DNA of 64,000 nt from Phytophthora hibernalis (taxonomy: Eukaryota > Oomycota > Peronosporomycetes > Peronosporales > Peronosporaceae): the NCBI GenBank assembly GCA_012656075.1, contig JAAKBF010000070.1, forward strand, positions 85,810 through 149,809, read 5' to 3'. Both the position numbers and the translations under genes were made by a program. Positions 31,848 through 43,155 of the stretch are shown here, piece after piece (within the stretch, counting starts at the first letter, position 1; each line of letters opens with the position of its first letter). The notes under the pieces are model-generated. The model saw only the letters and a program-made list of their open reading frames with translations, searched no databases and was not told the DNA's origin.

Positions 31848-33221
31848 TAGGCACTTCCACCTGCTAGCTGTCTTTATTGTCTCGTAAGAGACTCAAGACC
31901 AGTACACCGAAGTACTTTCAGTATGTGCAAAATATATCAGCTGCTGACTGGAAAAATTCTGCAAGTGCAGTATGTCATGGGAGACGCAGATCGCGCGCAG
32001 CGGAATGCACTTCAAGAGGTGTTTGGTACCAACGCCACCTTTCGCTTTCTAATGTGCTTTTCCATGTGAAACGGGCCTCCGTATCATTCTGTCATATCTA
32101 CATTTAGAGGTTCTGTCCTCCCATTCGTCAAAAGGGGACAGTGACCTAGCACTATCTGATTGGTCAGAAGTGCAATTACATATCTTAGTTTTAGCCTATT
32201 AGAGAGGGACCCCCAGTTGGGTGGCCCACAATGGCCCTGGCCTTCCGCCAGGGTCTACTCCTAATAACAGAGTCATTTTAACCTTAAATCCCGCACGTCC
32301 TTCTCGGACGTTCGTCTTAACCAAGCTTCCTCAAAGCACTCTACAGTGCAAGCTATATAGCGTGGCTCTAGCCCCGTTACACCATGTGACCAAGAAAGTC
32401 TACGAAAAGACACGGTGTCTTGACTCAAGTGTCGCCGCAATGGTGATGAGTCACGTTCACGAGCTGCACTTTACTGCTAGTGACGTTGAGTATCAGCAAA
32501 AGCTAGAGGACGTGAAAAGTGAGTGGGCAAAGTGGTCACAGCTTTTATAAATTTGCTGCTTACTTTGAGAAAGTATGGCTGGACGAGGGTGTGAAGCGTT
32601 GGCAATGCTTCCACACACCTACTGGTTTCGCCACCACGAACAACCCCTGCGAGACGTTTAATGCCGCTATTGAGCAGCTCATGATACTGCAGTGGGGAGA
32701 GCGTGCGCGCCAAGTCGTTCGCGACTGCAACGACTTTCACCGACCGCCTTGCACGACGTGCGCGCGCTCTGACGCGGGACGGGCTTCTATACGAGAAAAC
32801 ATACGAGCGCAGTAGCATCGAGTTCCTTCTTGCCGAAGCGCCATCCCTCGAGCGGACAAACTGCATGCATGTGATGGCGCTGCCGGTGACGAGGGTGTTT
32901 GATGTCCTCGACCACCGCTCACGAGAGAACCTCCCCACCACAGCCCAGTTCAACATCCAGACAGCGAAGATGGAGTGGCATGGGATGCCGACGGGTGGGT
33001 GAGAGGTCGACGTTCAGACTCGTATGTGCCCGTGTCGCTTCAACATGAAGCACGGCTCTTGTGTCCACGTCCTCTTCGCGCTTGGTGCGGTGGGCACAGT
33101 AGACGCAACCGGCCGCGAGACGCTGTTTTATCGTGGAACAAACAAGAGGGATCGTGCTCAAGCTAACTCGCAGCCACCGGGACGTCCTCGCATCAGCGGT
33201 CAAGCTGTAGCCACGGTATAA
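31848..33221 (+). pseudogene. MULE transposase 1, C-terminal part with SWIM finger
   Basis: Continues the ORF broken at 25866: HFHLLAVFIVS, then (after an in-frame TAA and frame changes) YVMGDADRAQRNALQEVFG (second catalytic Asp), and a solo-LTR insertion within the codons for FHVTKKVYEK. After it: SSVAAMVMSHVHELHFTASD, QCFHTPTGFATTNNPCETFN (CETFN contains the candidate catalytic Glu), LLYEKTYERSSIEFLLAEAP and the SWIM zinc finger CPCRFNMKHGSCVHVLFAL (CxCxnCxH) near 33024-33080. Several shifts make it non-functional as written. Confidence 0.75.
32067..32381. mobile_element. Solo LTR with CCATG target duplication
   Basis: A 315-bp insertion that begins TGAAACGGG and ends CCCGTTACA (TG...CA with short inverted ends) and is flanked by CCATG at 32062-32066 and 32382-32386. 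Removing it and one CCATG reunites the MULE codons on either side, apart from a one-base T-run difference. A five-base duplication fits Copia or gypsy LTR insertion, and the lack of internal coding sequence indicates recombination to a solo LTR. Confidence 0.75.
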
Positions 33222-34125
33222 CATACAAAAACAGTGATCAGCTAGAAACACGATACATCAACAGTCAATATAATACCAGGGACTGGATTCTTACCAAATT
33301 CAATACTGAAGGCATCCAGCCCTGTAGCACACTAAACCGTTGTGCAGGGCAACGTGAACCTCTATGTTGCACGAAACTGTCAGATACCATACACACCCAC
33401 CGATTCCATACGCCTGCGCTTCATGCGCGTCCAACCATCGGCTCTCGCGTTAAGCTCTGTTGCGCGAGCTTTCCTTCTTCACCTCGCCCGTCAGAGTCCC
33501 CACATGGACTCTGGCGCCATGGCTGTTGGCGCCGCCCGCTTTGCACATCATCCAAAGTGAAGGTTGGTAACCAGGGTGCAGCAGTAGGGTCCACCAGCAG
33601 TATCGCCGACACAACCCAAAGGCAGCCTGCCGGCCGCCCTTTCGGGTCATTTCACATCTCTGGATGAGTCCTGGGCGGCGGCGCACAGGAGGAGCATGCG
33701 AAAGGGTCCGTACAGCCGTACAGGTAAGATGTGGTCCGATGTCCGTGTGAGGTCTTGGGGTGTCGGTACGGCCGGCGGCAGCGCCGCCATCTTCGCTAGG
33801 CGAGGCGAGGCGTGATGCGATATGCGAGAGGGCCACAAGCGAATACTACCAGGTAGTCATATCGAATTGGACCAGACTGATCACAACCCCATGAATACTG
33901 CCACGCATGACGCGTCGCGTCTGCTCGCAACTGGACTGTCTCGGTAAAGTGCCAGCAGGTTTATTGCAGTGCTGAGCGCGTTTTCTACAGTGTTTTGACA
34001 TTTCCTCCCTAGCAAGTAAGTTGACGAAGCCCTGGTAAGTCTCTATTCTCTGTTCTCTGTACACTGATACACTTGTCGACGACTTCACATTTCTGCTTTC
34101 CGAGTGCAGGCGCGCTGCAAGCACT
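33222..34125. other. Right flank of MULE 1, no gene recognised
   Basis: A 128-codon minus-strand ORF (33450-33836) has no domain I recognise and lies in apparently repetitive sequence. No clear terminal repeat of the MULE was found. Confidence 0.4.
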
Positions 34126-35453
34126 GGGTTCGGTAGTACTGAGCCCATTAGTATGTGTTAGTATTACAAAAGCAATACTAACATAAATGATAATGATAAC
34201 AGCGTCAGCAGTGCTTTTAATACTACTGTCCTGAGAGATCTTGAAGGACTCAAAGGCCGCGCACGATGGGTGGTCCTGCGTTCTCCTGTTCCTCCGTCCT
34301 CACGTATTGCATTCCTCGGTTACCTTCGTACGAGAAACAATCAATGAGGTGTACAAAGATTGATTGAGACATCTCCGTGCAGGTTTGCAAGAGTCCAGTG
34401 CATCACCCATGCAGTAACGAGCTGTGTACGTGACTCTAGAAAATGTGATATTGTAGTGTTTTACTGTCGTATCTCCTTCACGTCAAAAGTAACACGTCAA
34501 AAAAACGCGCAGGTTCTGCAACCGCCAATGCCTCCACAGTGAAGACAGTGAGTGAACCCTGAGGAGTTATTTAAGTACATGTACCTTAACAAGGAGGCGT
34601 CATAATACCTAAGCTTCAGCATGCGGAACAAGAAACAGGGAAATGTTCGTGTCTGGAACGTGGGGCAGTCTTGTGACAAAGCTTGTCAGCAAATCGACGT
34701 GTGCAGCTGCTTTGCCGAATTTGTACAATATAAATTGAGCCGTGTTAGAGTCACCAACGAGATTGCATAACCGGGACTAATTTCACCAACGAGGTCACCA
34801 AGTCTTTGGTCAAAGCGGGTCGTTTCGTTGGTGGACCCACCATCGAGTCACCAACGAATTAAAGTACGCGTATTTTATCACACTAGGTACGATCGGTTTT
34901 CTCTACGTTTGCTGGCATTTGTAGAGATTTTGGTGAGGCTGCGCGACTGCGATACGAATGTAACAAAAGACTTGGTGAAAATTGGTTTCTGCCTGCCGTG
35001 CGGACTTCGTGTGCGCGCGTGGACTGCTCTATTCTGAAGTCTCTTCTCGACGTGCACCAACTGCCCATGTGAATGCGTTTAGAACAGGGTGTCAGCTCCT
35101 AGGACGTTCCAGCAGGCTGAACACAGATAACGACGCCCATCGCTGCCCACAAGAGCTGGACTAGCAGGCACCGTGAACCTACTTGTGGTGCGTGTCCGTG
35201 GATTTCCACCGGTTGGAGGAGGCACAGATGCGCCGTGACGCCGATGGAGTTTATTTGCGCTGTGGTGTATTTATCAGGCTTCACACCCGTCCAGTCGCTC
35301 ACAACCGCCGATCTGCACATGTCGACAGGAAGTATCGTCGACAGCACGCCACGTTGCTGGACAGCAACGTGCAGGTTGCCGGGTTAAAGCGCGCCAAGTT
35401 AGATTAAGAAGTGGCACGTACAACTTATAGAGTAGACATCTTGTCCAAGCAAG

Positions 35454-37589
35454 TCATTTAAATGTATTGATATATAGTGCGCGATTACGACTCATCTTCC
35501 GACTCCTCTTCGGACGTTGAAACACCACCATCCGGATTCTGACAGAAAGCACCTTTGCTAGATAGAAACATGTAGCGAAAGTGGATGTACGGGATGATTT
35601 GTGGCTGCGCATTCGGGACTGCATTCCGCGGGCCATGCACTCGAAAAACAGTAGTGAGAGAGGTCCACAACTGTTTGTGTCTTCTTGTCGCGGCGCCTTC
35701 TGACGAATCTGACCGATCCCCGACTTGTATTCTCCAAAGAACCCATTCACAATTTTCCCATAGCCCGGTAGTTCTTGTTCGTTTGCATAGAATAAAAAAC
35801 ACTAGCTTGTTGTTAATCAAGTCGAAAACAATACCCGACCAATGTAGACAGGAAGGAAAACCACTTGATTTCCCCTCTGAAATGGCGCCGTAGATTGGAT
35901 CAGATCTCGCTTGGTGTCGTCGTCACCCATTCGTGCGTATAGTGGGTTCACGGGCCCAATAGTCCTTTGGGCCAACATATCGTCGTTCTGCTCCATCAAG
36001 TAGCTGAGTATGAGAATAAAGCATGCCTCATCGAGCCACTCCGATCGCCGAAATGAAGCCATGTCATGAACTGGAATGTTTCGAAGCGGGTTGTAAGGTT
36101 GTTCTTCAAACTGATTACTTCGAGGCGCTTGGCACAAGCTTTCGTGTCCACGTTGGCACAGATGTTAAGCGGCACAGGCAGCGTCACTCTCGAAAACTTT
36201 GATAAACGGGTCCATGACGCGAGATCGTCAATTGCTTCTAGTTTTGGTGTTTCTTCTTGCCATTGTATCATCGTAAGTATGTCTTTCTCAGAATATGTTC
36301 CCATTTTCGTGATCGTAACCCCATTTTGCCTGCGTCGTGCTCACTTGGCAGCGAGTTTCTATACGTTTTTATTCCAGCGAGACACTTAGTCAGATAGTTT
36401 TTCGGGAAAGTAATGGTCACTTGGCGTTGAATCTTTTGTTTTCGCGCAATTTGCACAATTGACGTCGACTTCCACGAGGAGCTTCCACTTGTGTGATGCT
36501 CAGTAGAACGGAAGGGCGTCCCCAACGTTGAAACTGCATGCTAGGGTCTTGCGCACAAGAGCCAAATCCTTCACGGGGACGAGCGTTCCTTGCACCAACG
36601 CGTTTGCTATTTCTTTGGACTCCTCCATTCGAATGCGTTTTGCTTCTCTTTTCTACTTCTTTCGAATCTTTGGGCGTTCCTTGCTCTTTGTACTCTTGAT
36701 GATTTCGAATCGCCGGGTACTTTTGTCCGAGGACGAGTTTGCATCGCTATCATCGTCATTCATGTTCTTACTCCTCTTCCGAACGGTCAGTTGTCCTGAA
36801 GATTTCGCGTGCTCATTGCAATCTTTGACCACCGCTTTCTCCAACGGCTCTGGTCCTTTCACCAACCAGCTGGGGTCTTTCACCAACGGGTTGGGATCTT
36901 TCGCCAACGGTTTCGTCTTTTTACCGACCTCGCACGAGCGTCGTCTGAAATTGCAGCTTTCACGGCGAGGTTGTACATCTTGGCAGGCTTCGCGGTCTTG
37001 GTAGCGATGTTGTACATCTTCGCAGACTTCGCTGTCTTGGAAGTGAGGGGGCGTATTTTGGCAGCGTTTCTTCTTCGCTTCCAGATGATACCATCTCACG
37101 GCTGCGGCGAATAATTCAGTCATTCTCAGCGATTAGCTCCGCCCCAGCGTTGACAAAGTTAAAGCTAGATTGTTCTTGATCGTTTTCAGAGCTAACGTTC
37201 CTCGCATCTGAATCCTGGAGGTCTGTGTCCGTGCCAGTATCAATCCCTTGCGAATCACTGGTTTTCTGCTTGGCATTGGTCGTCAGAGTAGGAGGTACAC
37301 TTGAACCTTCAGATAACTGGACACACCAGTCGTCGGAATCTACCCCTCCAGCGTCGCCTTCATTTTCGAGCCCGTCGTCGTCATTGCGGGCATCTTCTTC
37401 TTGCAGAATGTCAAGTAGGGGTACAATACCCTGAGATGCATATTCTCCAAACTTAGGCAACGCTTCTACCAGACGGAGAAATGATCGCGTACCTTGAGAG
37501 CTCATTGCCTCCACCACACGCTCAGCAATGTCCATACCAGTTCTCCACTTTGTAGACCCATTCAGTATAGCATGTGTCACGGATCTCAT
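35454..37589 (-). pseudogene. Acidic linker and Ulp1/C48-like cysteine protease domain of MULE-2
   Basis: From 37589: MRSVTHAILNGSTKWRTGMD, an Asp/Glu-rich stretch, a Lys-rich section with KDPNPLVKDPSWLVKGPEPL repeats (about 36840-36910), and then the protease: VHDMASFRRSEWLDEACFIL, GPVNPLYARMGDDDTKRDL, VFLPVYI followed in another frame by HWSGIVFDLINNKLVFFYSM (catalytic His) and RQEDTNSCGPLSLLFFECMA (Gln and catalytic Cys). This His...Gln-x(n)-Cys order is that of Ulp1/SENP desumoylases. Frames change at least once, at the His (one base, TACATTGG). A SUMO-protease role is inferred from family only. Confidence 0.6.
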
Positions 37590-37604
37590 ATTGCAAACCT
37601 GAAC

Positions 37605-39905
37605 TCAAAATGCGGGACACGATAAATCGTCGTCCGATTCATCTTCTTCTGGACGATTCACGTCGGACTGCAGCAACCAGCGCGGGTGAATGTAATTATT
37701 TGGAATCACATTTTCTTCTTCATGTTTGATCGAACGAACATGGTATGGTGACACGGTAACAGCATCGTTCTCATGAAAAAGCAGGAGCAAGTGTACGTCT
37801 AGCAACAAAATAAAAGTTTGCGTTGAACACAGTTACAACAGTACAACAAATTTATCGCGTACGCACCGAAATCTTATTCCCTTTCCGTACTAATTGACAG
37901 CAGTGAACGATACCATCTTGTAACCAACGCCCTTCATACGCCAAAGTCCCGCCAGTAAAAATTTCATACTCCTGCCTGACAAGGTCGAAGACGTGCCGAC
38001 TAACCGATCCACCCAGTCTTAGCAAAGCATCGTCGGCGCCATGATAATGGCGCGATCCAACGACATTAAATCGAGAGGCGTATTCAAGCTCAGCTGTAGA
38101 TTGCAAAAAGTTGAGAGTCTCTACACACTCATCAAGCTCCATTTCCGGCTTAAGGATCTGCTTCAGGTCCCCACGCAGATTCCAAACTAAAAGCACAATA
38201 AACAAGTTGTTAGAAGGTATAACGTGCCCTTATATATAGTTGTAGTTCGTATCGATTGTTAGTATGGTGCAACGTGACCACGCTCATACACCGCCCACAT
38301 GTCCTTACAGGAATTCCAGTTTCGCAAAAATACACCAAAAGAGGATGCTTTGGTTCCGGGGGGTCGTCTTGCTCGTCGAAGCCATCAAGAAGATAATACA
38401 TGTAGCGTAACCCTCTTTCGTACTCCTTTTCGTCCTGGGCCTTAACCATCATGTCAACAGCGTCCTCGACGCGATCCACATCAACGGCGTCACGTTCACC
38501 ATACACCGCCTACGACTTCTCAGATCGTAAATACTTTTGAGGTGAAAGTGGCAAATGAGCACCCGAGCCAGAGGGAACTCTTTCTTCAGAAGACTTATCT
38601 CCCCGAAGTCTTTGTCGATCATCACAGCACGAATACGTCCCCAAGATGGATTATTCTCTTTGAAGGCGCCGATGACATCCAGCATGCATGCGTGACTCTC
38701 GTTCTCGACTAAGGCGTGTTGAACGTATTGGCCCTGCAAATGAATAATAAAACCAGCACAAGTATCATATAAAGTGAGTTGTCATTCGAAACAAACTATA
38801 AAAGTAATCACAAACAGATCCTCAGTTGATACCAACTGTGCACCAATGATTCGCCAGTTGACCAACGATTCACCTACGATTCACCAACAGAAAAATCACT
38901 TACATGGCCAAAGACATCATGAATTATGAAGCTGAAGAGCTTATACTTGGAAGCATTGGTGCCGTGTGTCGAATCCAGCATCACCACTTCAGGGAAGGCC
39001 TTGAAAAAACATCGCATTTGGCGCGTCTGTAGTGTGATCGTCTGCGTCAAGTTCGCATCATCAACGAAAATGGTGGCGGTATTGGCGCGATAGACACAAA
39101 AATTCCGCAAAACTGCCTCGAAGCGATCCTCAACAGTTCCTGTGCCGCGCGCCTTGCCTTCAGACGTTGTACCAAGTTGTGCACATCTCGTAATGTAACG
39201 CGCTTGCCTGCAGCATAAAATACCGTTTTAGAGTTTGATACATATAATATCACTCCAACAACTCTCGCAAGTATACCTGTAGTCTCCTGGGGGTACTTCA
39301 GTATCTTCTTGTGCTTGCCCCCAACCTTAATCAGCTCATCAACAAAGTCTAGCAAACCAGGGTTCGTGATTCTCCTGTTGGAGGGGTAGTGCTCGAACAC
39401 TCGTTTCTTCAGCTTGTGGTTATGCATCCGCATATGCTTCGTGACGCGCACTCGGAACGCACCAGCTTCTGGACAACGCATCACCGTGGCGCAAACAACA
39501 ACTCCACCACCTGTGTCCCGAGATTGATGACCAGTTCTCTGCCCCATGTCCTTGGTACTATTATTCCAGCCATGCGTGCACAGCAACTTCTTGTAGTAGT
39601 CCCCAAACGCCTCCGGAATTAATTCTCCAGTTCTCCACTTCTTCTTCACTTTAATGATTTGATTCCGCGCCGACATGTTAACCGTAGTGCGGGTCCGAAA
39701 CAACTGGGACGTCTGGACTTGATTCTCGTACAGGCGAGCGTAGAAATCAGCCCAATTGTCACGCCAAATCGCAAAGGGGTGGGTCTCGGACTCCCTCCCC
39801 ATTAGTATCAGACGAGTCTGGTACGCACACGGAATCGCTGGTACGTACCGACGGGCCACTGGCAGCCTCAGTTCCAGTGTCTTCGGCGCTAGACGTGCCG
39901 CTCAT
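37605..39905 (-). pseudogene. ZSWIM-type MULE transposase of MULE-2
   Basis: Starts near 39905 (MSGTSSAEDTGTEAASGP) and passes by a frame change into HPFAIWRDNWADFYARLYEN, a FAR1-like segment with MRCPEAGAFRVRVTKHMRMH. The RNase-H-like core reads FVDDANLTQTITLQTRQMRC, EVVMLDSTHGTNASKYKLFS (first Asp, about 38970), IRAVMIDKDFGEISLLKKEF and LICHFHLKSI (second Asp and CxxH, about 38560-38620). It continues through LKQILKPEMELDECVETLNF to a SWIM finger CSCFFMRTMLLPCHH (about 37750-37790) visible only in another frame, then IHPRWLLQSD. Domain pieces lie in separate frames, partly through introns and partly through shifts, so activity is doubtful. Confidence 0.65.
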
Positions 39906-39942
39906 GAGCATGTTTGTCTCCATACCCCGGTGTCGCAACCTC

Positions 39943-40050
39943 CAGTCGTCGCAGGAGCACGTCGTCGGAGGCGCAGGTCGTCGCAGGCGCCTTCAGTCGT
40001 CGCAGGAGACGGTCGTCGCAGGAGCGGGTCGTCGCAGGAGCAGAGACTTG
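39943..40050. repeat. Short tandem repeat of a TCGTCGCAGGAG unit
   Basis: About six imperfect copies of GTCGTCGCAGGAG(C/A) in direct repeat, between the right TIR and the transposase start of MULE-2. Possibly a subterminal protein-binding array or simply a minisatellite. Confidence 0.6.
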
Positions 40051-40591
40051 GCGACGCCGCCACGTGGTTTGCTTGAAGGAGGGGGATTCTCGAATGAAGG
40101 GCTCAGAGAGAGCGGGATGATTTTTTTAAAAATGATGAGAGGTAGAAAGCGGGTATTTATCACGTTGTAATTTACCGAGACCGAGGGGGATGGGCGTATT
40201 TTACCGGCCCTCGGCTATGCAATCTCGTTGGTGATGCTAGTCTGTTCCATATAAATTTCCTTCGGTTGCAAAACATGGTTAGGGCGGGGCTTTTCAACAG
40301 TCTTTCCAGAAACGAGTCTTTTGACAGCATCATTCGTCATGATCTTGGTGCACTCAAGTACCGACAAGGAGTGAGCTCAACGGCAATCTGTGCTACACCA
40401 CAATCGCCTTGAGCAGCTCAATAATATTATTAATTGTGATAATGCTAACGCCAAAAGCTTAACCGGTATTGCAATCTCTGGATATTATATCTAGAGGTCG
40501 TTAGTATTGTCACTAGTAAAAGCACTACTAGTCCAAAATTGCCACTACTACCGAACCCGGTCAGATGAGTACTATTAAAATAGTACTTCGT

Positions 40592-40652
40592 CCCGTGAAA
40601 ATGTACGAGAAAAATGTACGAATGAATTGGATTGTACGATGGAACGCATGCA
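40592..40652. repeat. Left copy of an inverted boundary repeat around the GRP-B array
   Basis: CCCGTGAAAATGTACGA (40592-40608) and, 22 bp later, TTGTACGATGGAACGCAT. The inverse is found at 57141-57181 (TTCATCGTACAATCGTACAT...CACGGG). The two sites bracket the whole array and its relics. Confidence 0.55.
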
Positions 40653-40710
40653 TGCTTTGATTTACGCGGTTGATAGGCAGAAATAACAAGATTACAAAAA
40701 TGCTAACAAG

Positions 40711-40788
40711 ACGAGCGAAGTTTGCGGTACCCTTTTGGCTCGTGTCGGATGTTCCGGTGCTAGAGGTCGTGGCGTTCGCACTAGCCTT
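40711..40788 (-). pseudogene. GRP 3' fragment, inverted relative to the array
   Basis: The stretch GAGCGAAGTTTGCGGTACCC through GAGGTCGTGGCGTTCGCACT matches the 3' coding end of GRP-A (compare 9240-9330) with small deletions. It is about 78 bp and is followed directly by the 134-bp inverted repeat. It is a leftover of an older GRP copy in opposite orientation. Confidence 0.7.
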
Positions 40789-40789
40789 T

Positions 40790-41257
40790 AAATATTAAGG
40801 TGGAGTACCCGTGTGTCGTGGGTTTTAGGTTCCCAACAAAGCGTGTGCTGATCGGAAGCTGTATCACAGTGAAAACTTCAATTTCAACTTCAACTTTGCT
40901 CATACAAAACCCAGCATTATTTTGATCGATTTTAACTTCAACTTTGTTCATACAAAACCCAGCATTATTTTGATCCATAAAGGCGATGCCTACAGCCGCG
41001 ATAATCTATTGAATCCGTTCATTCGTAGCCTCATGGTGGTAGGTTGTACGTGGTAGTGAAGTCTTTACCGGGAAGCGATGTTTGCCACAGGCTGCAGCGA
41101 ATACATAAACTGATCCCCAAAACAAAATAATGCTGGGTTTTGTAAGAGCAAAGTTGAAGTTGAAATTGAAGTTTTCACTGTGATACAGCTTCCGATCAGC
41201 ACACGCTTTGTTGGGAACCTAAAACCCACGACACACGGGTACTCCACCTTAATATTT
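40790..41257. repeat. Inverted repeat, 134-bp arms, about 200-bp loop
   Basis: Arm 40790-40923 (AATATTAAGGTGGAGTACCC...) is repeated as reverse complement at 41124-41257 with only one mismatch seen. The loop contains another copy of the dispersed motif. No ORF of note. Could extrude a long hairpin or produce a foldback transcript. Confidence 0.85.
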
Positions 41258-41635
41258 AACGCTACAATGCGCCACTTGGCGGTGTCGAGCGAGTTCTGAC
41301 GACCGACCAGCTCGCTTTCGAGCAGCTTGGTGTGTTGGCTGCGGCTCCGACTGGCTTGGTCAAGTCTGCCCATCTGTCCGAGAACAGTCATGGCCTTGTC
41401 AGCTGAGAGGCAACAACATATGCCCTAAATTACCCGGCACCTGCCTCAGTATGACCATCGCCGTGGGGCGAATGGTGTCCGAACAGCGAAAAAACTACGG
41501 GTCTCAGCGTACATGTACTTGGCAAAAGACCTCGTCATCATCTGGTCGCAAAACTAATGTAGACTACATGTAGGGGCCAAACTTTGAGCAGTCAAACTCG
41601 ATCGGGGTGGTTAGCGGCCGTCTGAAGCTTATTTC

Positions 41636-41652
41636 CAAATCTCCTCACTCGA
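41636..41652 (+). promoter_or_regulatory. Variant initiator of GRP-B unit 1
   Basis: Reads GCTTATTTCCAAATCTC where all other GRP genes have GCTCATTTCCAAATCTC. The C-to-T change hits the TCATT core of the oomycete initiator. Confidence 0.6.
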
Positions 41653-41713
41653 GCTCACATTCGAAGAGAGCCTCTTTCAAGAACAAAGAACAAGAGCAAA
41701 CCCGCAGACTATA

Positions 41714-42409
41714 ATGTTCAGCAGCAGTAAGATCACCGCCCTGTGCCTCATCGTCGGGGCCCTCTCGAACGGAGTATACGCGAAGGAAGAGGCCGCCCAG
41801 ACCTTCGGACTTCTTGGTGCTGGGCTACACGGTGGTGCGGGACTGTATGGTGGAGCTGGAGTTGGTGCAGGATTGTACGGCGGAGCTGGAGCTGGTGCAG
41901 GATTGTACGGCCGGGGTGTCGGTGTTGGCGTTGGTGGTGTTGGAGCCGGTGTGGGCGGATACGGCAACGGCTACGGCAATGGTTACGGCGGTGCTGGTGT
42001 TGCCGGCACCGCTGGAGTACGCGGAAACGTCGGTGGCGGTGTTGGCGCTGGAGTAGGCGGCACCGCCGGTCTTGGCGGAAATGCTGGCGCTGGCGCTGGA
42101 GTTGGCGGCTCTGTCGGAGTTGGTGGCGGCGTGAGTGGTAATGCTGGTGTCGGTGGCGGTGTAAGTGGTAACACTGGTGTCCGTGGCGGTGTGGGAGGAG
42201 GTGTGAGCGGAACGGCCGGTGTTGGCGGAGGGGCTAGCACTGGTACTGGTACTGGTACTGGTACTGGTGGGGCTGCTACAACAAACGGCAACGGTGGCGC
42301 GTCTACAGCACAGAACGGCGGCGCCAAGGCGAGTGCGAGCACTGCAACCTCTGGCACCGGAACGTCTGCTGTGGTGCAGAAGGGGTACCGCAAACTCCGC
42401 ACGGAGTGA
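41714..42409 (+). CDS. GRP-B unit 1, secreted glycine-rich protein
   Basis: 231 residues. Signal peptide MFSSSKITALCLIVGALSNG plus VYA; then KEEAAQTFGLLGAGLHGG, two GAGLYGG-type repeats, a YGNGYGNGYGG block, GVGG/GTAG/GNAG repeats, a GT microsatellite-coded run (five ACTGGT units), GGAATTNGNGGAS and the end GYRKLRTE. About 40 percent Gly by eye, no Cys and no transmembrane segment beyond the signal. It is clearly related to GRP-A (same signal peptide pattern, same C-terminus) but about 26 residues shorter in the middle. Likely secreted to the wall or matrix; function not known. A polyadenylation-type AATAAA lies near 42493. The 5' leader differs from other units (AAGAGCAAACCCGCAGACTATA). Confidence 0.85.
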   Translation: MFSSSKITALCLIVGALSNGVYAKEEAAQTFGLLGAGLHGGAGLYGGAGVGAGLYGGAGAGAGLYGRGVGVGVGGVGAGVGGYGNGYGNGYGGAGVAGTAGVRGNVGGGVGAGVGGTAGLGGNAGAGAGVGGSVGVGGGVSGNAGVGGGVSGNTGVRGGVGGGVSGTAGVGGGASTGTGTGTGTGGAATTNGNGGASTAQNGGAKASASTATSGTGTSAVVQKGYRKLRTE

Positions 42410-43155
42410 ACTGGCGGGCGTCTGTCCGATCAGAGCCCACTCGAGCCTCTGTTGATTGCTGTCGGTGAGTTTGATCAGTCCTGCTGTAAAAAATAAATGT
42501 GTTGCATTGGTCATTGCTTTCTTGGTTCCTTTGTTGTTCGTTAGCCCTTCAAGGTTTAATAAGGGTTGCGACGAATAGTGTTGGTGCTTTCGTCTACATC
42601 AATGAGAATAATGCTGGGATTTGTATGAGCGAAGTTGAAGTTGTCCCTTTGCAAAAATACCACCTACGCACCGTGCTCGACGCACGTTTTGCTGAAACCA
42701 TCAACAGCTAGACTATCTGATAGCTCTAGCTTAGCGCTGCAATGCGCAACTAGACAGCATCGAGAGTATTCTGATGAGATTCTCAACCGACCAACTCGCT
42801 TTCAACAGCTTGGCGTGTTGGCTGCGGCATCGGCCAGCTTGACCAGCGTCGTCTGTGCCGACATCGTCTGTCCATATGTCCGAGAACAGTTGTGGCCTTG
42901 TCAGCTGACGGGGTGCCCATATCCGGATATGCCCCGAATTGACCGGTACATGTACCTCGATATACTCATGCCTTGCATGATCTCCGAACGGCGAAAAGGA
43001 TACCTAGTACATGTACCGCCTGGGTCTCCGCATACTTGCCGAAGACCTGGTCATCATCCCGTCTCACATGTCAACTCACAGCAAACACTACTACAGATTA
43101 GAGCACACTTCGAGTAGTCAAACTCGATCGAGGTCGCGCTAACTGGCTGACTGAA

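Larger units (their letters stand above)
34751..40234 (-). mobile_element. MULE-2: Mutator-like element carrying a Ulp1-type protease domain
   Basis: A 23-bp terminal inverted repeat with one mismatch (beginning TCACCAACGAGATTGCAT) lies at 34751-34773 and 40212-40234. The word CACCAACGA recurs several times just inside the left end (34751-34856). The 5.5-kb interior is read on the minus strand and contains, 5' to 3', a ZSWIM-type MULE transposase, a SWIM finger, an acidic/basic linker and a C48 (Ulp1-like) protease. Flanks TGTTAGAG and TGCTAGTC could be a decayed 8-bp target duplication. The transposon-plus-Ulp1 combination parallels plant Kaonashi-type MULEs. Confidence 0.65.
34126..40558. 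mobile_element. Candidate outer element with 13-bp TIR, interrupted by the MULE-2
   Basis: GGGTTCGGTAGTA at 34126-34138 is inverted at 40546-40558. Near both ends lie further AATACTAAC/GTTAGTATT words. No target duplication is apparent. The sequence between these ends and the inner MULE (34139-34750 and 40235-40545) shows no gene. It may be an older element into which the MULE inserted. Confidence 0.4.

Noticed and set aside
33450..33836. 128-codon minus-strand ORF rich in Arg, Gly and His
   Set aside because: No start context, no domain, and it lies in transposon-flanking sequence.
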